From Chitinophagaceae bacterium (GTDB taxonomy: Bacteria; Bacteroidota; Bacteroidia; Chitinophagales; Chitinophagaceae): a stretch of DNA of 64,000 nt. Within the stretch, counting starts at the first letter, position 1, and the number at the start of each line of letters is the position of its first letter. Both the position numbers and the translations under genes were made by a program. The stretch is from assembly GCA_019638615.1 (NCBI GenBank), contig JAHBTL010000007.1, forward strand, positions 1-64,000, given 5' to 3'. Shown here piece after piece: positions 16,836 through 25,489 of the stretch. Below the pieces are notes generated by a model. That model was not told where the DNA came from, did not search any database, and saw only the letters and a program-made list of their open reading frames with translations.

Positions 16836-17852
16836 TCATTGTTTTTGATAAGCACCGTTCGCGTATGCAAGCACTATGTTGCGGTCGGCTGTTCTGCAGG
16901 TGGAGGGGAAATCAAAAAAATACAGACATTCGGGGAATCCGTCTTCGTTAAAAGTTATCCTTACCGATCCGGTACTTCTACCTGAAACGCCCTGGTACAG
17001 GTAGTTTGCTTTTATTTCAGAAGGACGCCCGTAGGTATCTTTTGAAGTAACGACTATGTTAGATGCGCTTCCGCGCTGGTACTTGTTCATCAACCATTTC
17101 TTTGAGTGCTCATATATCAGATCTTCGGCCAGCTTTTCAAAATGCTGGTTCCCGGATAAAGAGACCTTTGGCGTTTCAACTGTTTGATCAGTTGCCCGGA
17201 CAGGTGTTTTATTCAACGCAAACAATCTTAAATTCTCCTGGAACCTCATCAATCCCGGGCTGGTGCAACCGTTCATATCAACCAGGGCAATCATATCCGC
17301 CCTGGCTGCCTTGCCCTCCCGGTCCAGGTTGGTGGCATTACCGATAGGATTTCCCTGGAAAAGCAGCGAAGACACATTATACAATGCGTCACCGGCATGT
17401 AAACGTTCTATTGCCGTTTTTGCATTGTACATTTCAGGAGAAGCATACAACCCGGTACTCACCATTACCCATTCTATACAGGTTCTGCTGATCTCTACTC
17501 CCCGTGCATTTGTAGTTACACTTTCTTTAGCACATTCCCTCCGTTTCAACTCGATCTTATCAGAAGGCAAACTGCCATCACATTGCTTTGCATAAGCGGT
17601 GAGATACGCGTTGAACAGTATTGCAAAATTCATATTATCCCTGCCAAAGGGAATATTCAGAAAATTGCCCAGGAATATTTTTCTGACAATTGCTTCCTTT
17701 TGCAAACCATCAGAAGAAAGTGTGAGTTCTTTGTTTGCGCTGCCTGCACTATTGTTCGCATTATATGCCGTTTGCGAAGAAACTGCATTGTAAGCAACAA
17801 GCAATAAAAATGTTACGAAGAAATGTTTGGATGTACAGAAAACCCGTGTCAT
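16836..17852 (-). CDS. Secreted protein of unknown function
   Basis: I do not recognise this 338-residue protein. It begins with a clear signal peptide (hydrophobic core F-F-V-T-F-L-L-L-V-A-Y, likely cleavage after S-S-Q near residue 27). The mature part has six cysteines spread as K-Q-C-D, R-E-C-A, R-T-C-I, N-G-C-T, E-C-L and T-C-R, which suggests disulfides in the periplasm or outside. No membrane span follows the signal. It is monocistronic as far as can be seen, with hairpins behind it. Confidence 0.7.
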   Translation of the reverse strand: MTRVFCTSKHFFVTFLLLVAYNAVSSQTAYNANNSAGSANKELTLSSDGLQKEAIVRKIFLGNFLNIPFGRDNMNFAILFNAYLTAYAKQCDGSLPSDKIELKRRECAKESVTTNARGVEISRTCIEWVMVSTGLYASPEMYNAKTAIERLHAGDALYNVSSLLFQGNPIGNATNLDREGKAARADMIALVDMNGCTSPGLMRFQENLRLFALNKTPVRATDQTVETPKVSLSGNQHFEKLAEDLIYEHSKKWLMNKYQRGSASNIVVTSKDTYGRPSEIKANYLYQGVSGRSTGSVRITFNEDGFPECLYFFDFPSTCRTADRNIVLAYANGAYQKQ

Positions 17853-18099
17853 TAAATGCCTTTTAGAAGACTACATACTCAATAGGGATTGGCTGATGTT
17901 TTTTCCGGGCAAGATTTAGTTTCTTTGTCACAAGGCATTCCTCATGGTTTAACCAGGCTATGGTGAAATTCGGGCAGGCATATCATTTTCCCTAACCCGG
18001 GATTTTCGCCCCAAGCAGATGCGCACAAACCAGTTTACTAATTTAAGAATATCCTCCAACTTCATCAAAAAATCATTACATCCCGTGGAGATATGATTG

Positions 18100-19122
18100 C
18101 TAAATTTTTACCGTAAACGCCATAGCCGGATTTTTTACGAATACCTGGTTGATATCGTTTTCGTCAAATCCTTCCCGTTTCAAAGCAGGAAGCAGGGTTG
18201 TAAATATTTCATTATAGGGCCGATAGTTTCCGCCGCCCGGTTTGCCCGGTTCGTACCAGCCTGCGTCGTGAGAAATGAGTACCTTATGTAATAGTCGTTG
18301 GACCTTCATATCTTTTAAAAAAGATATATATTGTTCCAGCGCGCTCTTATTAAATCCGTCAAAAGATATCCAGCCACCCTGCCTGGCAATGCTCATATGG
18401 AGGGTTCTGTCGGGTTCGTTTTGGGCATGTATCCAAATCCATGCGCCGGGTTTTGCACCTGCTGCTTTTATGATGTTGAGCTCTTCCTGTGCCGCCTGCC
18501 CGTTGCCGGTATGTATGCCGAATGTTAAACCGGTTGATAAATGTGTTAACGCTGCCGCTTCTACGAGTTTGCGTTGCACGTCAGACAATGGGTAAGTATC
18601 CACCCCCGATTTAATATATCCCGGGCGAACGCCGGTGCTTTTAATGCCATTCTTCCATTCGTCAATCCACCGGGCCGCTAATTGTTTTGCCGATTCGGTA
18701 TAAGCATGTTCGGGTAAAAATTTTTCGCCGGCAGCGCCATAATACCCTGTATTGGTAATGATCTGTAATCCGCTTGCGCGGGAAAGCCTTTGCAGGAGCA
18801 AAACATCTCTCCCCAACCATTCAGGAGTGCATTCAACAAGGGTCATACAGCCATTTTTTACAGCTTCTTCCAGGTAAGGCAGGGCTGTATTAAAAACCTC
18901 ATCCTGGTCATAACGTGTTGGGGAAACCTTATCGGCGCCAATAAAGTCAACCAATATATGTTCATGCGACAATGTAAAACCTGCCTTTTGCGGAGGTATA
19001 GGGCCGTTCACCGTCATTATACAACCATCCTGGCTGAGCCATCCGCTCATTTTCCTGACCCCCAACAGGGGAGGTAAGCTTAAAGCTATGGCAGCATGTA
19101 TAAATGTGGCGCGGTTCATCAT
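18100..19122 (-). CDS. Phosphotriesterase-family metal-dependent hydrolase, secreted
   Basis: The 340-residue protein belongs to the PTE/PHP amidohydrolase branch. All binuclear metal ligands are visible: H53 and H55 in S-H-E-H, the carboxylated lysine K171 in Y-I-K-S-G, H204 in H-T-G-N-G, H232 in H-A-Q-N-E, and D286 in S-H-D-A-G. Relatives act on lactones, phosphotriesters or sugar lactones, so a sugar-lactonase role would fit the nearby oxidoreductases, but this is inference. A hydrophobic N-terminus (about 7-22) suggests export. Adjacent ATGs at 19122 and 19119 are both possible starts. Confidence 0.9.
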   Translation of the reverse strand: MMNRATFIHAAIALSLPPLLGVRKMSGWLSQDGCIMTVNGPIPPQKAGFTLSHEHILVDFIGADKVSPTRYDQDEVFNTALPYLEEAVKNGCMTLVECTPEWLGRDVLLLQRLSRASGLQIITNTGYYGAAGEKFLPEHAYTESAKQLAARWIDEWKNGIKSTGVRPGYIKSGVDTYPLSDVQRKLVEAAALTHLSTGLTFGIHTGNGQAAQEELNIIKAAGAKPGAWIWIHAQNEPDRTLHMSIARQGGWISFDGFNKSALEQYISFLKDMKVQRLLHKVLISHDAGWYEPGKPGGGNYRPYNEIFTTLLPALKREGFDENDINQVFVKNPAMAFTVKI

Positions 19123-19129
19123 ACTGAGC

Positions 19130-19137
19130 CAAACTTA
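19130..19137 (-). promoter_or_regulatory. Candidate -7 element for the phosphotriesterase-family gene
   Basis: TAAGTTTG on the minus strand fits TANNTTTG exactly, immediately before the ATG at 19122, which would leave almost no leader. No TTG sits at the expected -33 distance. It may be a chance match. Confidence 0.25.
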
Positions 19138-19347
19138 CGAACATAATCTTTAAGTTTATGCCAGCTGGTTTATAAGGGAAAATACTTATTGCCGCATCAT
19201 TTGCTTTTTTAGTCACCACTTTTTATTTATCATTCATCATCTATTTAAAAATAAATATTGCACTGCTAATAATGCCAAAGGTTATGCGTTATGTAGTTCT
19301 TAGATTTTAATAAATAGAATTTTACCCCAAAAACAAACCCTATTTCG

Positions 19348-19785
19348 ATGAAAAAGTTACTTGTTGTTTCCTTAATGGCTATCGCTGTTTTTTCTTCCTG
19401 CAAAAAAAACGATGATGTGTCAGCGGGATCATTCCGGCCCGATGAGGTTGAAGAAGACATACTTCCCAACGTAGATTATCCTCATGGTATGGTATTTATG
19501 ATGAATAATGCGGATGAAGGGGTAATCATCGAGAATGTGTATACAGGTGTAATTTCCGATGTGGGAGGTAAATTTCCCATAAGCGCAGGATTTAGCACAA
19601 GGATGATTTCTCCTAACCTGGGAAAAAATACTTTTTCAATTGTCTTGCAGAAAACCGGAACCGAAGGCCAAATGAACATTGTTGACAGCGATGGTACCCA
19701 ACACAGCAAAATTGTAAGGGGGAACGGATACGAAATCCTTCTTTTCGAAGATGTTGTAGTAAAAGAACCCGGCCCGTTTTTTTGA
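19348..19785 (+). CDS. Small lipoprotein of unknown function
   Basis: The 145-residue product has a classic lipoprotein signal: M-K-K-L, a hydrophobic core, then V-F-S-S-C with the lipidated cysteine at residue 18 and a K-K-N-D-D spacer. The remainder is acidic and beta-rich, with no motif I can name. It stands alone on the plus strand, between two minus-strand genes, with about 200 bp of non-coding DNA upstream. Confidence 0.75.
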   Translation: MKKLLVVSLMAIAVFSSCKKNDDVSAGSFRPDEVEEDILPNVDYPHGMVFMMNNADEGVIIENVYTGVISDVGGKFPISAGFSTRMISPNLGKNTFSIVLQKTGTEGQMNIVDSDGTQHSKIVRGNGYEILLFEDVVVKEPGPFF

Positions 19786-19972
19786 AGTTTAGTCCCCATA
19801 TTCGCATACTGGATTAAGCTGAACGCTTTCCATTATTGCACTATTATCAAAATATTTGCCCGTTCCGGGAAAAAAATTCCTACACCAGAGGCAGCAATTC
19901 TATAAATTTTAAGACCTGAAGTTAACCGTGAACATACTTTATTAACCTGTTGTTTTATCTCCCCTGAGCAAC

Positions 19973-20002
19973 GCCGGCATTTCAGTGCTGGCACTGTTTT
20001 TT
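19973..20002 (+). terminator. Possible rho-independent terminator
   Basis: GCCGGCA at 19973-19979 pairs with TGCTGGC at 19986-19992 (one G-T pair). The run ACTGTTTTTT follows, with six Ts at 19997-20002. It lies about 190 bp after the lipoprotein gene. The intervening sequence holds no supported gene. Confidence 0.45.
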
Positions 20003-20028
20003 ATGTCTATAGTATAAAACTCAATTTT

Positions 20029-20190
20029 ATGACAACGAGAAAATCCGAAACAAAAAACAGGTTTCAAGGAAAGCTTAAATTAAACAATCTGGCTTACACA
20101 ATGCCGGCGGCATTGTCGTGCCCGCATTGGTGTCGCATTGTAAACCCGGAAAGAAAATTCACGGGGGTACCGGTAAAGAGTAAATTGTAA
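20029..20190 (+). CDS. Candidate small peptide gene, 53 residues
   Basis: An ATG at 20029 opens a 53-codon frame ending TAA at 20188-20190. The first part is basic (M-T-T-R-K-S-E-T-K-N-R-F) and is followed by K-L-K-L-N-N-L-A, then a short segment with C-P-H-W-C. The K-L-x-L-N motif recalls leader peptides of Bacteroidota lanthipeptide-like precursors, but the usual Gly-Gly site is absent and no modification enzyme is nearby. It may well be non-coding. It occupies the otherwise empty 19786-20255 gap. Confidence 0.2.
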   Translation: MTTRKSETKNRFQGKLKLNNLAYTMPAALSCPHWCRIVNPERKFTGVPVKSKL

Positions 20191-20255
20191 TTGCTGGCAT
20201 TTATAAAGCTTTTCCAATTAAAGCAGGATATCTATTATCGGCAGGTGAAATCCAT

Positions 20256-23200
20256 TCATTCCTGTCCCAGCATACTTAAATATTTAATAAGGTCAGCAAG
20301 CTCTTCCTTTTCAATACCATCAACAAGACCGCCGGGCATCAGCGAGCCGCTTTCCTCTATATGTTTCAATGATTTCTTTTGAATGTTTGCACTTTCGCCG
20401 GTAGCTGTTCTGATCCTGATTGTTTCCCGGTCTTCCGATAGTTTTACGCCCTGTATCATTTCCCCGTTGTTTGTTTCCGCGGTTACCCGGTTGTATCCTT
20501 CTTTAATATTTTGCGAAGGCCATACTACTTCAATGGCTATTTCTTCTGCAGACAGCCCTCTTCCCAAGGCCGACAGGTTGGGGCCTATTGTACCACCTTT
20601 ACCGTTGATAGTATGACACGACGCGCAGGCAGGCAGGCGTCCGTATACCTTTTCTCCACGTGCTGCATCGCCATTGTTCTTTACAAGCAACAACAATTGC
20701 TGTATGTAATCACTATCGTATACAGCAGGCACAGTGGAAGTATGTCCGGCAATTGCATTCAACTGCTTACGGAGGTCCGGTGCTTCTATTCCTTTCCGGG
20801 CAAGCGCTTCCAGCAGGTAGTTAGCCGTTTTAGCAGGAACAGGCTGCGACTTCAATTGGTCTGAGATCAATGCGATACTTCCGTTCCGTTCTAAAACCGA
20901 CGACATTATTTCCTGCACTTCCCCAACAGATCCTGCTGAGCGTTGTATTTCGGTAATGGCAAGACTCACTGCTTTATTTATATCCAGCTCGCCAAGACTT
21001 TTAAGCGCCGCGATTTTTATTTTAAGCGGGGCATTTTCGGCGCGTACCTGTGCTTCAAGGAGCGGTAGCGCATTCGCTCCTTCTACATTTGCCAATGCCT
21101 GTATGGCAGCCGACCGAACGCCAACATCCTGCGATTCATCCCCGGCAATTTGCTTTACGACAATAACGGATCGCTTTATTTTCCATTCCCGTAAAAAATT
21201 AATCACCGCTAATCTAAAAGGAGCCTCGCTATCAGATTTCAACGCCGCTGTTACATAGTCAATGGTTTCATTTGAAACAGGGTGCGGGGGTAAAGCGGAT
21301 ATTTTATCCAGCAACACCGCATCTTTAAACGCTGTCCCTTTTTTCAGCACGGTATCAGTATACATGCCGTTTTCCGCCTGAGCCAAAGCCAGTAACAGTT
21401 CTGTTTTTTCAGTTGGGAGTACATCTTTCAATGCGATCAATGCCATCAGGTCGCTTGCAGGAAACCATGCAGGTGGGTTGTCGGAAATTACATGTGCCAC
21501 ATGCGCCGGCCTGCTAAAATTGAGCTTACCCTCCTGCATGGCTTTTTCCCATACAGGACGCAAAGCATATACAGTGTTCTCCCAGGCGTAGCGGATAAAT
21601 TTATCCGTTGGATGATTGAAAATATCAGCAGCTACCACTATTGATTGCACGTCCCTAATATAACTTGAAGCTACCAAAGCCTGTAATCTTACCCTGGGGT
21701 GGTGGTCATTTATCAACACCCGGAGGGTATGCAGAGGGTCTGCTATGCGGTCGTGCCATTTTGAAAGGAGATGCGCCGCATACCCCCGTGCGCCGGCCTG
21801 TTTGCCCTGCATCAACATGGTAAGCAGTTTTTCGTTTACCGTATCATGACTTTCAAGCACTCCCGCTGCATCTACCAGGTTGTGCTCATAGGAAGCATTT
21901 TGAGGAGCCAGCTTTTGAAGCCAGGCATTTACCGCGGGTACCACTTCGTTTTTTGAAGCCGCGGCCAGCAATCTTTTTACCTGGTAACGCGTCCAGAACT
22001 CAGGAGAGCTAAGATGATCAAGCAATGTAACAACGGGTTGTCCTGTCAGCGCCGGTTTTTGTACCAGGGGCCTCCCTTTAGCAGTAATACGCCATATACG
22101 GCCATGCGACTTGTCCCTGTCCGGGTGTCGCAGCGATGCCTGGTAATGGCCGATGATGGGATTATACCAGTCTAATACATAAATGGAGCCATCGGGACCC
22201 ATACTTACTTCCACAGGACGAAAGCTCCTGCTGCCGGATATCACCAGCGGCTCAATAAGCCGCGCCTTAAACCCGGAAGCGTCATCCGTTATCTTCATCC
22301 TTTCTACCCGGTTGTTATAATAGCCGGCCATTACAAAATCTCCCTGCAGGCCTTTGGGCATCTGTTCCGAGCGTACGATCACCAGGCCTGATCCTTTGAT
22401 CTCCAGTTGCCCGATCTCAGGAAGATAAGAACGTTTTGAGTTTTCAATTAAGCCGGGAACGGAATAATACAACGGGGGATCATTGGCTTTATGGAACATA
22501 TTGCCCCAATCGTCAAAATTTATTCCCCAGGGATTAACACTCGCTGTTGACCAGTCAAAAAAATTATCCAGCTTGCCTGTAGCAGGTTGGTACCGCCATA
22601 TCCCGGCACGGTTCTGGCGCTTTATACCCCAGGGCGTTTCTATGCGACTGTAAATATTGTGCCCCTGTGAAAAAAACAGGTCTCCTCCCGGGCTCCAGGT
22701 AAAGGAATTGATGGTTTGATGAAGATCCCCGGTCCCGAAACCGGAAAAAAGAACGGATCGTTTGTCGGCTTTTCCATCATCGTCCATATCCTCCAGAAAG
22801 AGCAGCTCGGTTTGCTGCCCCAGGTATACTCCGCCATGACCCAACTCAAAGCCGAGTGGAATATTAAGGCTGTCAGCGAACACAGAGGAAGAATCCGCTT
22901 TCCCGTCGTTATCAGTATCTTCCAGTATAAAAAGTTTATCATCAGGAGCTTTTCCTATTTCCCGGTGAGGATAGGTAGTTGTGCATAAAACCCAGAGCCG
23001 GCCCCGTTCATCCCAGCGCATGGCAACAGGTTTGGCTATGCCCAGCGATTCCGACGCGTATAATTCGATGGTATACCCGGGAGCTACTTTAAAAGATGCC
23101 AGCTCTGCTTCAACAGAGTTGTCTGTTTCCGCAGGCGCTACCGACATTATATTTTGTGGCGGTAAGGGATCGGGAAGCTTTGAAGTTTCCGGGGTAGGGG

Positions 23201-23294
23201 ACAGGGTAGTAGTTGTTTCCGGGTGCCTGCAGGAAAACGGCAGGCAAATGATCGCCATAAGAAATAATGGTATCAGTATCTGCTTATGCAGCAT
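20256..23294 (-). CDS. PVC-type membrane-bound dehydrogenase with HEAT repeats and cytochrome c domain
   Basis: From the ATG at 23294 the protein has 1012 residues. It begins with a lipoprotein-like signal (L-P-F-S-C). A beta-propeller dehydrogenase-like domain of the PVC/Pirellula type follows (W-D-E-R-G-R-L-W-V, repeated D-x-D-N-D-G-K-A-D calcium-like loops), then HEAT-like helical repeats and a C-terminal class I cytochrome c. The cytochrome has haem motif C-A-S-C-H at about 890-894 and axial methionine in S-L-M-P-G-G near 986. It should oxidise a sugar-like substrate in the periplasm and pass electrons to haem. The alternative ATG at 23339 would add 15 residues before the signal. It is 57 bp downstream of the SGNH-like gene and probably cotranscribed. 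Confidence 0.88.
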   Translation of the reverse strand: MLHKQILIPLFLMAIICLPFSCRHPETTTTLSPTPETSKLPDPLPPQNIMSVAPAETDNSVEAELASFKVAPGYTIELYASESLGIAKPVAMRWDERGRLWVLCTTTYPHREIGKAPDDKLFILEDTDNDGKADSSSVFADSLNIPLGFELGHGGVYLGQQTELLFLEDMDDDGKADKRSVLFSGFGTGDLHQTINSFTWSPGGDLFFSQGHNIYSRIETPWGIKRQNRAGIWRYQPATGKLDNFFDWSTASVNPWGINFDDWGNMFHKANDPPLYYSVPGLIENSKRSYLPEIGQLEIKGSGLVIVRSEQMPKGLQGDFVMAGYYNNRVERMKITDDASGFKARLIEPLVISGSRSFRPVEVSMGPDGSIYVLDWYNPIIGHYQASLRHPDRDKSHGRIWRITAKGRPLVQKPALTGQPVVTLLDHLSSPEFWTRYQVKRLLAAASKNEVVPAVNAWLQKLAPQNASYEHNLVDAAGVLESHDTVNEKLLTMLMQGKQAGARGYAAHLLSKWHDRIADPLHTLRVLINDHHPRVRLQALVASSYIRDVQSIVVAADIFNHPTDKFIRYAWENTVYALRPVWEKAMQEGKLNFSRPAHVAHVISDNPPAWFPASDLMALIALKDVLPTEKTELLLALAQAENGMYTDTVLKKGTAFKDAVLLDKISALPPHPVSNETIDYVTAALKSDSEAPFRLAVINFLREWKIKRSVIVVKQIAGDESQDVGVRSAAIQALANVEGANALPLLEAQVRAENAPLKIKIAALKSLGELDINKAVSLAITEIQRSAGSVGEVQEIMSSVLERNGSIALISDQLKSQPVPAKTANYLLEALARKGIEAPDLRKQLNAIAGHTSTVPAVYDSDYIQQLLLLVKNNGDAARGEKVYGRLPACASCHTINGKGGTIGPNLSALGRGLSAEEIAIEVVWPSQNIKEGYNRVTAETNNGEMIQGVKLSEDRETIRIRTATGESANIQKKSLKHIEESGSLMPGGLVDGIEKEELADLIKYLSMLGQE

Positions 23295-23351
23295 CCCGCT
23301 TCCATCAATATCTAAAATGGCTTTTTGAATATGCTTCATGTGCGCTTTTGA

Positions 23352-24326
23352 TCATTTTAAGTTGGCCCGTTCTTCCTCTATAAGATCCTCTGCCTTGGTT
23401 ATATACGGCTCGAGCATCATTCTTTCTTCCGGCAATATCCTGCGATTCCTGTCTTTCCAGTCCCTGCTGAACGGTTGCACGGTTTCAGCGCCGTAAATAA
23501 AGGCCCCGTTACCCGCTCTCCAATACTGGAACCACAGGCTGTTCATATCCTGTACCCGTTTGCGCAGGGGCTCATATTGTTCTTTGTACGCCCAGGGAAG
23601 GGACAACTCTTTCATAACAAGCGATGCGGCCAGTTGTTGCGCCCCGGCTGTTAAATGTATACCGTCTGTGGTATACCGTTCATTCAATTCATGAGCTTCC
23701 AACTGCCGGAATAAATCTACATATGCATAGCCTTCTTCAGCAGCCATTTTTTTTATTGCCATAGCATATTTCTCTACAGGCGCCCGGACAGCAGGTATAT
23801 TTTCAGCCCGCTTTCCGGTTAATGCAAGCGCCTTTATTTCAAATGGAATGGGAGATATTACGACGATCCGCCGGTCTTTTTTTCTCGCATTGCTCAACAA
23901 ACTTCTGTAATCGTTGATAAATTTTGAGAGAGAATCCTCTCCTTTTAAAGATTCCATTTGTCCGAACTGAGCAAAAAGAACACTGCAGTTCACACTATCC
24001 AGGTTGCTTTCCCATCCTTCAAAACCTGTTTCGCGGTATTGTTCCTCCACCACATCGCCCTCCCAGGCCATATTACGGAAATGCAGCTTCCTGCCGGGAC
24101 TGGCAGCCATCAGCAGCGTTTCCAGGTATCCCTCTTTTCGAAGATCAGCGATATTGGTACCGCCTGTAAAAACCACTATATCATTATTTTTAAGCTCCAG
24201 TTGGGCTTTATCCGGTGTTTCGGGAGAGGAATTGCAACACACAAGCGCTGTGGTCGCTATACCAATACAGAAAAAGACGGAGGCAGAACGATACCAACGC
24301 TGCTGAAAGGTGATGGATAATCGCAT
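23352..24326 (-). CDS. SGNH/GDSL-hydrolase-like protein paired with the PVC-type dehydrogenase
   Basis: The 324-residue protein has an N-terminal signal or lipoprotein segment (about 14-31, ending V-C-C) and an SGNH-like fold. Block I, normally G-D-S, reads G-G-T at 55-57, so the nucleophilic serine is missing. Block III, usually with G-x-N, reads G-Q-M-E-S. The late D-G-I-H-L (D221, H224) is intact. This variant accompanies PVC-type cytochrome genes, as here, and may bind rather than hydrolyse esters. Spacing to the next gene suggests one operon. Confidence 0.75.
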   Translation of the reverse strand: MRLSITFQQRWYRSASVFFCIGIATTALVCCNSSPETPDKAQLELKNNDIVVFTGGTNIADLRKEGYLETLLMAASPGRKLHFRNMAWEGDVVEEQYRETGFEGWESNLDSVNCSVLFAQFGQMESLKGEDSLSKFINDYRSLLSNARKKDRRIVVISPIPFEIKALALTGKRAENIPAVRAPVEKYAMAIKKMAAEEGYAYVDLFRQLEAHELNERYTTDGIHLTAGAQQLAASLVMKELSLPWAYKEQYEPLRKRVQDMNSLWFQYWRAGNGAFIYGAETVQPFSRDWKDRNRRILPEERMMLEPYITKAEDLIEEERANLK

Positions 24327-24404
24327 TAATGATCTGAATTTGCTGCAAAAGTTACATAAAGTATATAAAGCTATTCATTTTTGCTTCTTCAACAAATCCG
24401 ATAT

Positions 24405-24572
24405 ATGAACGATTTAGTCTGCTATTTTGACAATGTTCCTGTTATGGGTTATGCACTGGTCTTAGGACAGGAGGTTGAACAAAAGATCATTGAAAGTCCT
24501 TCACTGGCAGAACTCCGAACCTCTGAAAAGGCAATTCAAATATTTGCAGGCCCTATGCAATCACAACTTTGA
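24405..24572 (+). CDS. Doubtful small ORF, 55 residues
   Basis: A short frame from the ATG at 24405 encodes a moderately hydrophobic start (M-N-D-L-V-C-Y-F-D) and an acidic middle. It overlaps the 3' end of the convergent deoR-like gene by 20 bp. I recognise no family and see no promoter. It is listed because it fills most of the gap 24327-24552; chance is likely. Confidence 0.15.
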   Translation: MNDLVCYFDNVPVMGYALVLGQEVEQKIIESPSLAELRTSEKAIQIFAGPMQSQL

Positions 24573-25332
24573 TCCCGGCAGTCTCTAACTTCTTTTGATC
24601 TTCCTCCGGGATCCCTTCATCCGTGACCAACACGTCAATGTCATTGGTATTGGCAATAAATGCGAAACTTCTTTTATGAAATTTAGTGGAATCGGCAACT
24701 ACTATCACTTGTTTTGAAATAGCGATCATTACCCTGTTCAGGTGCGCTTCTTCCACATTGGGAGTTGATAATCCATGTGTAACGCTGAACCCGTCAACGG
24801 CAAGAAACAGCTTATCGCAAAAGTAGTTCTTAAAGCTTTCCTCGGCCGTAGGGCCAATCAGCGAAAGAGAGTTTTTACGCAAAGATCCTCCCGGGATGAT
24901 CACGTTCACCTTGGCATGCTCTGCCAGTTGATTGGCAATATTCATGGCATTGGTGATCACGGTCAGTTCCCCCACAGTACCTACATTCTTTGCTATTTCC
25001 ATGGTAGTGGTCCCTGAGTCAAGAATGATGGTATCACCCGGCTCAATTAAATTGGCTGCAGCTTTACCAATACGTTTCTTTTGAGCAAAGTTTTGCTTGT
25101 TCTTGTCGGATATGGTAAAGTCCATCCCGACCCTGTCTATCTTGATCGCGCCTCCCCGGGCCCGGATCAATGCATTTTTTTGCTCAAGCCTTCTGAGGTC
25201 ATTGCGGATGGTAACCTCACTTACTTTTAATGCCTTGCTTAATGAGCTTACATCTACCTGTCCCTTTTTTTCCAGTTCTTCAAGAATAATTACCCGGCGT
25301 TGCAAAGTAGTTTTATCCCCTGATTTTCTCAT
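24553..25332 (-). CDS. DeoR/GlpR-family transcriptional regulator
   Basis: The 259-residue protein has the DeoR N-terminal winged helix-turn-helix (S-S-L-S-K-A-L-K-V-S-E-V-T-I-R-N-D-L near 28-45). The DeoRC sensor domain follows (about 75-235), with the D-S-G-T-T-T and D-G-F-S-V-T-H-G-L-S-T segments that bind a phosphosugar. DeoR repressors such as AgaR and GlpR commonly control amino-sugar or polyol catabolism. It is divergent from the eight-gene unit that starts at 25490 and is its best candidate regulator. Confidence 0.93.
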   Translation of the reverse strand: MRKSGDKTTLQRRVIILEELEKKGQVDVSSLSKALKVSEVTIRNDLRRLEQKNALIRARGGAIKIDRVGMDFTISDKNKQNFAQKKRIGKAAANLIEPGDTIILDSGTTTMEIAKNVGTVGELTVITNAMNIANQLAEHAKVNVIIPGGSLRKNSLSLIGPTAEESFKNYFCDKLFLAVDGFSVTHGLSTPNVEEAHLNRVMIAISKQVIVVADSTKFHKRSFAFIANTNDIDVLVTDEGIPEEDQKKLETAGIKVVIA

Positions 25333-25452
25333 ATGCTTACATTCTTTGGATGCAAAATAAATGTTTCCTTTTGCATAAGGATAGAAATATTTTTATATAA
25401 ATATTTGAAATGTTTTGAAATAAAATAATCAAAATAATAATGTAAATTGAAA

Positions 25453-25460
25453 TATATTTG
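25453..25460 (+). promoter_or_regulatory. Candidate -7 element for the 25490-34688 operon
   Basis: TATATTTG matches TANNTTTG exactly and lies 29 bp before the ATG at 25490. The upstream DNA is very A+T-rich, which raises the chance of a random match, and no well-spaced TTG is evident. The placement between the divergent regulator and the first operon gene is appropriate. Confidence 0.4.
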
Positions 25461-25489
25461 AGGTTGTATTCGAAATGAAATGAAAATAA

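Noticed and set aside
16486-16848. 120-residue open frame on the plus strand
   Set aside because: It runs straight through the triple hairpins and into the convergent gene's 3' end; no family match and no ribosome site.
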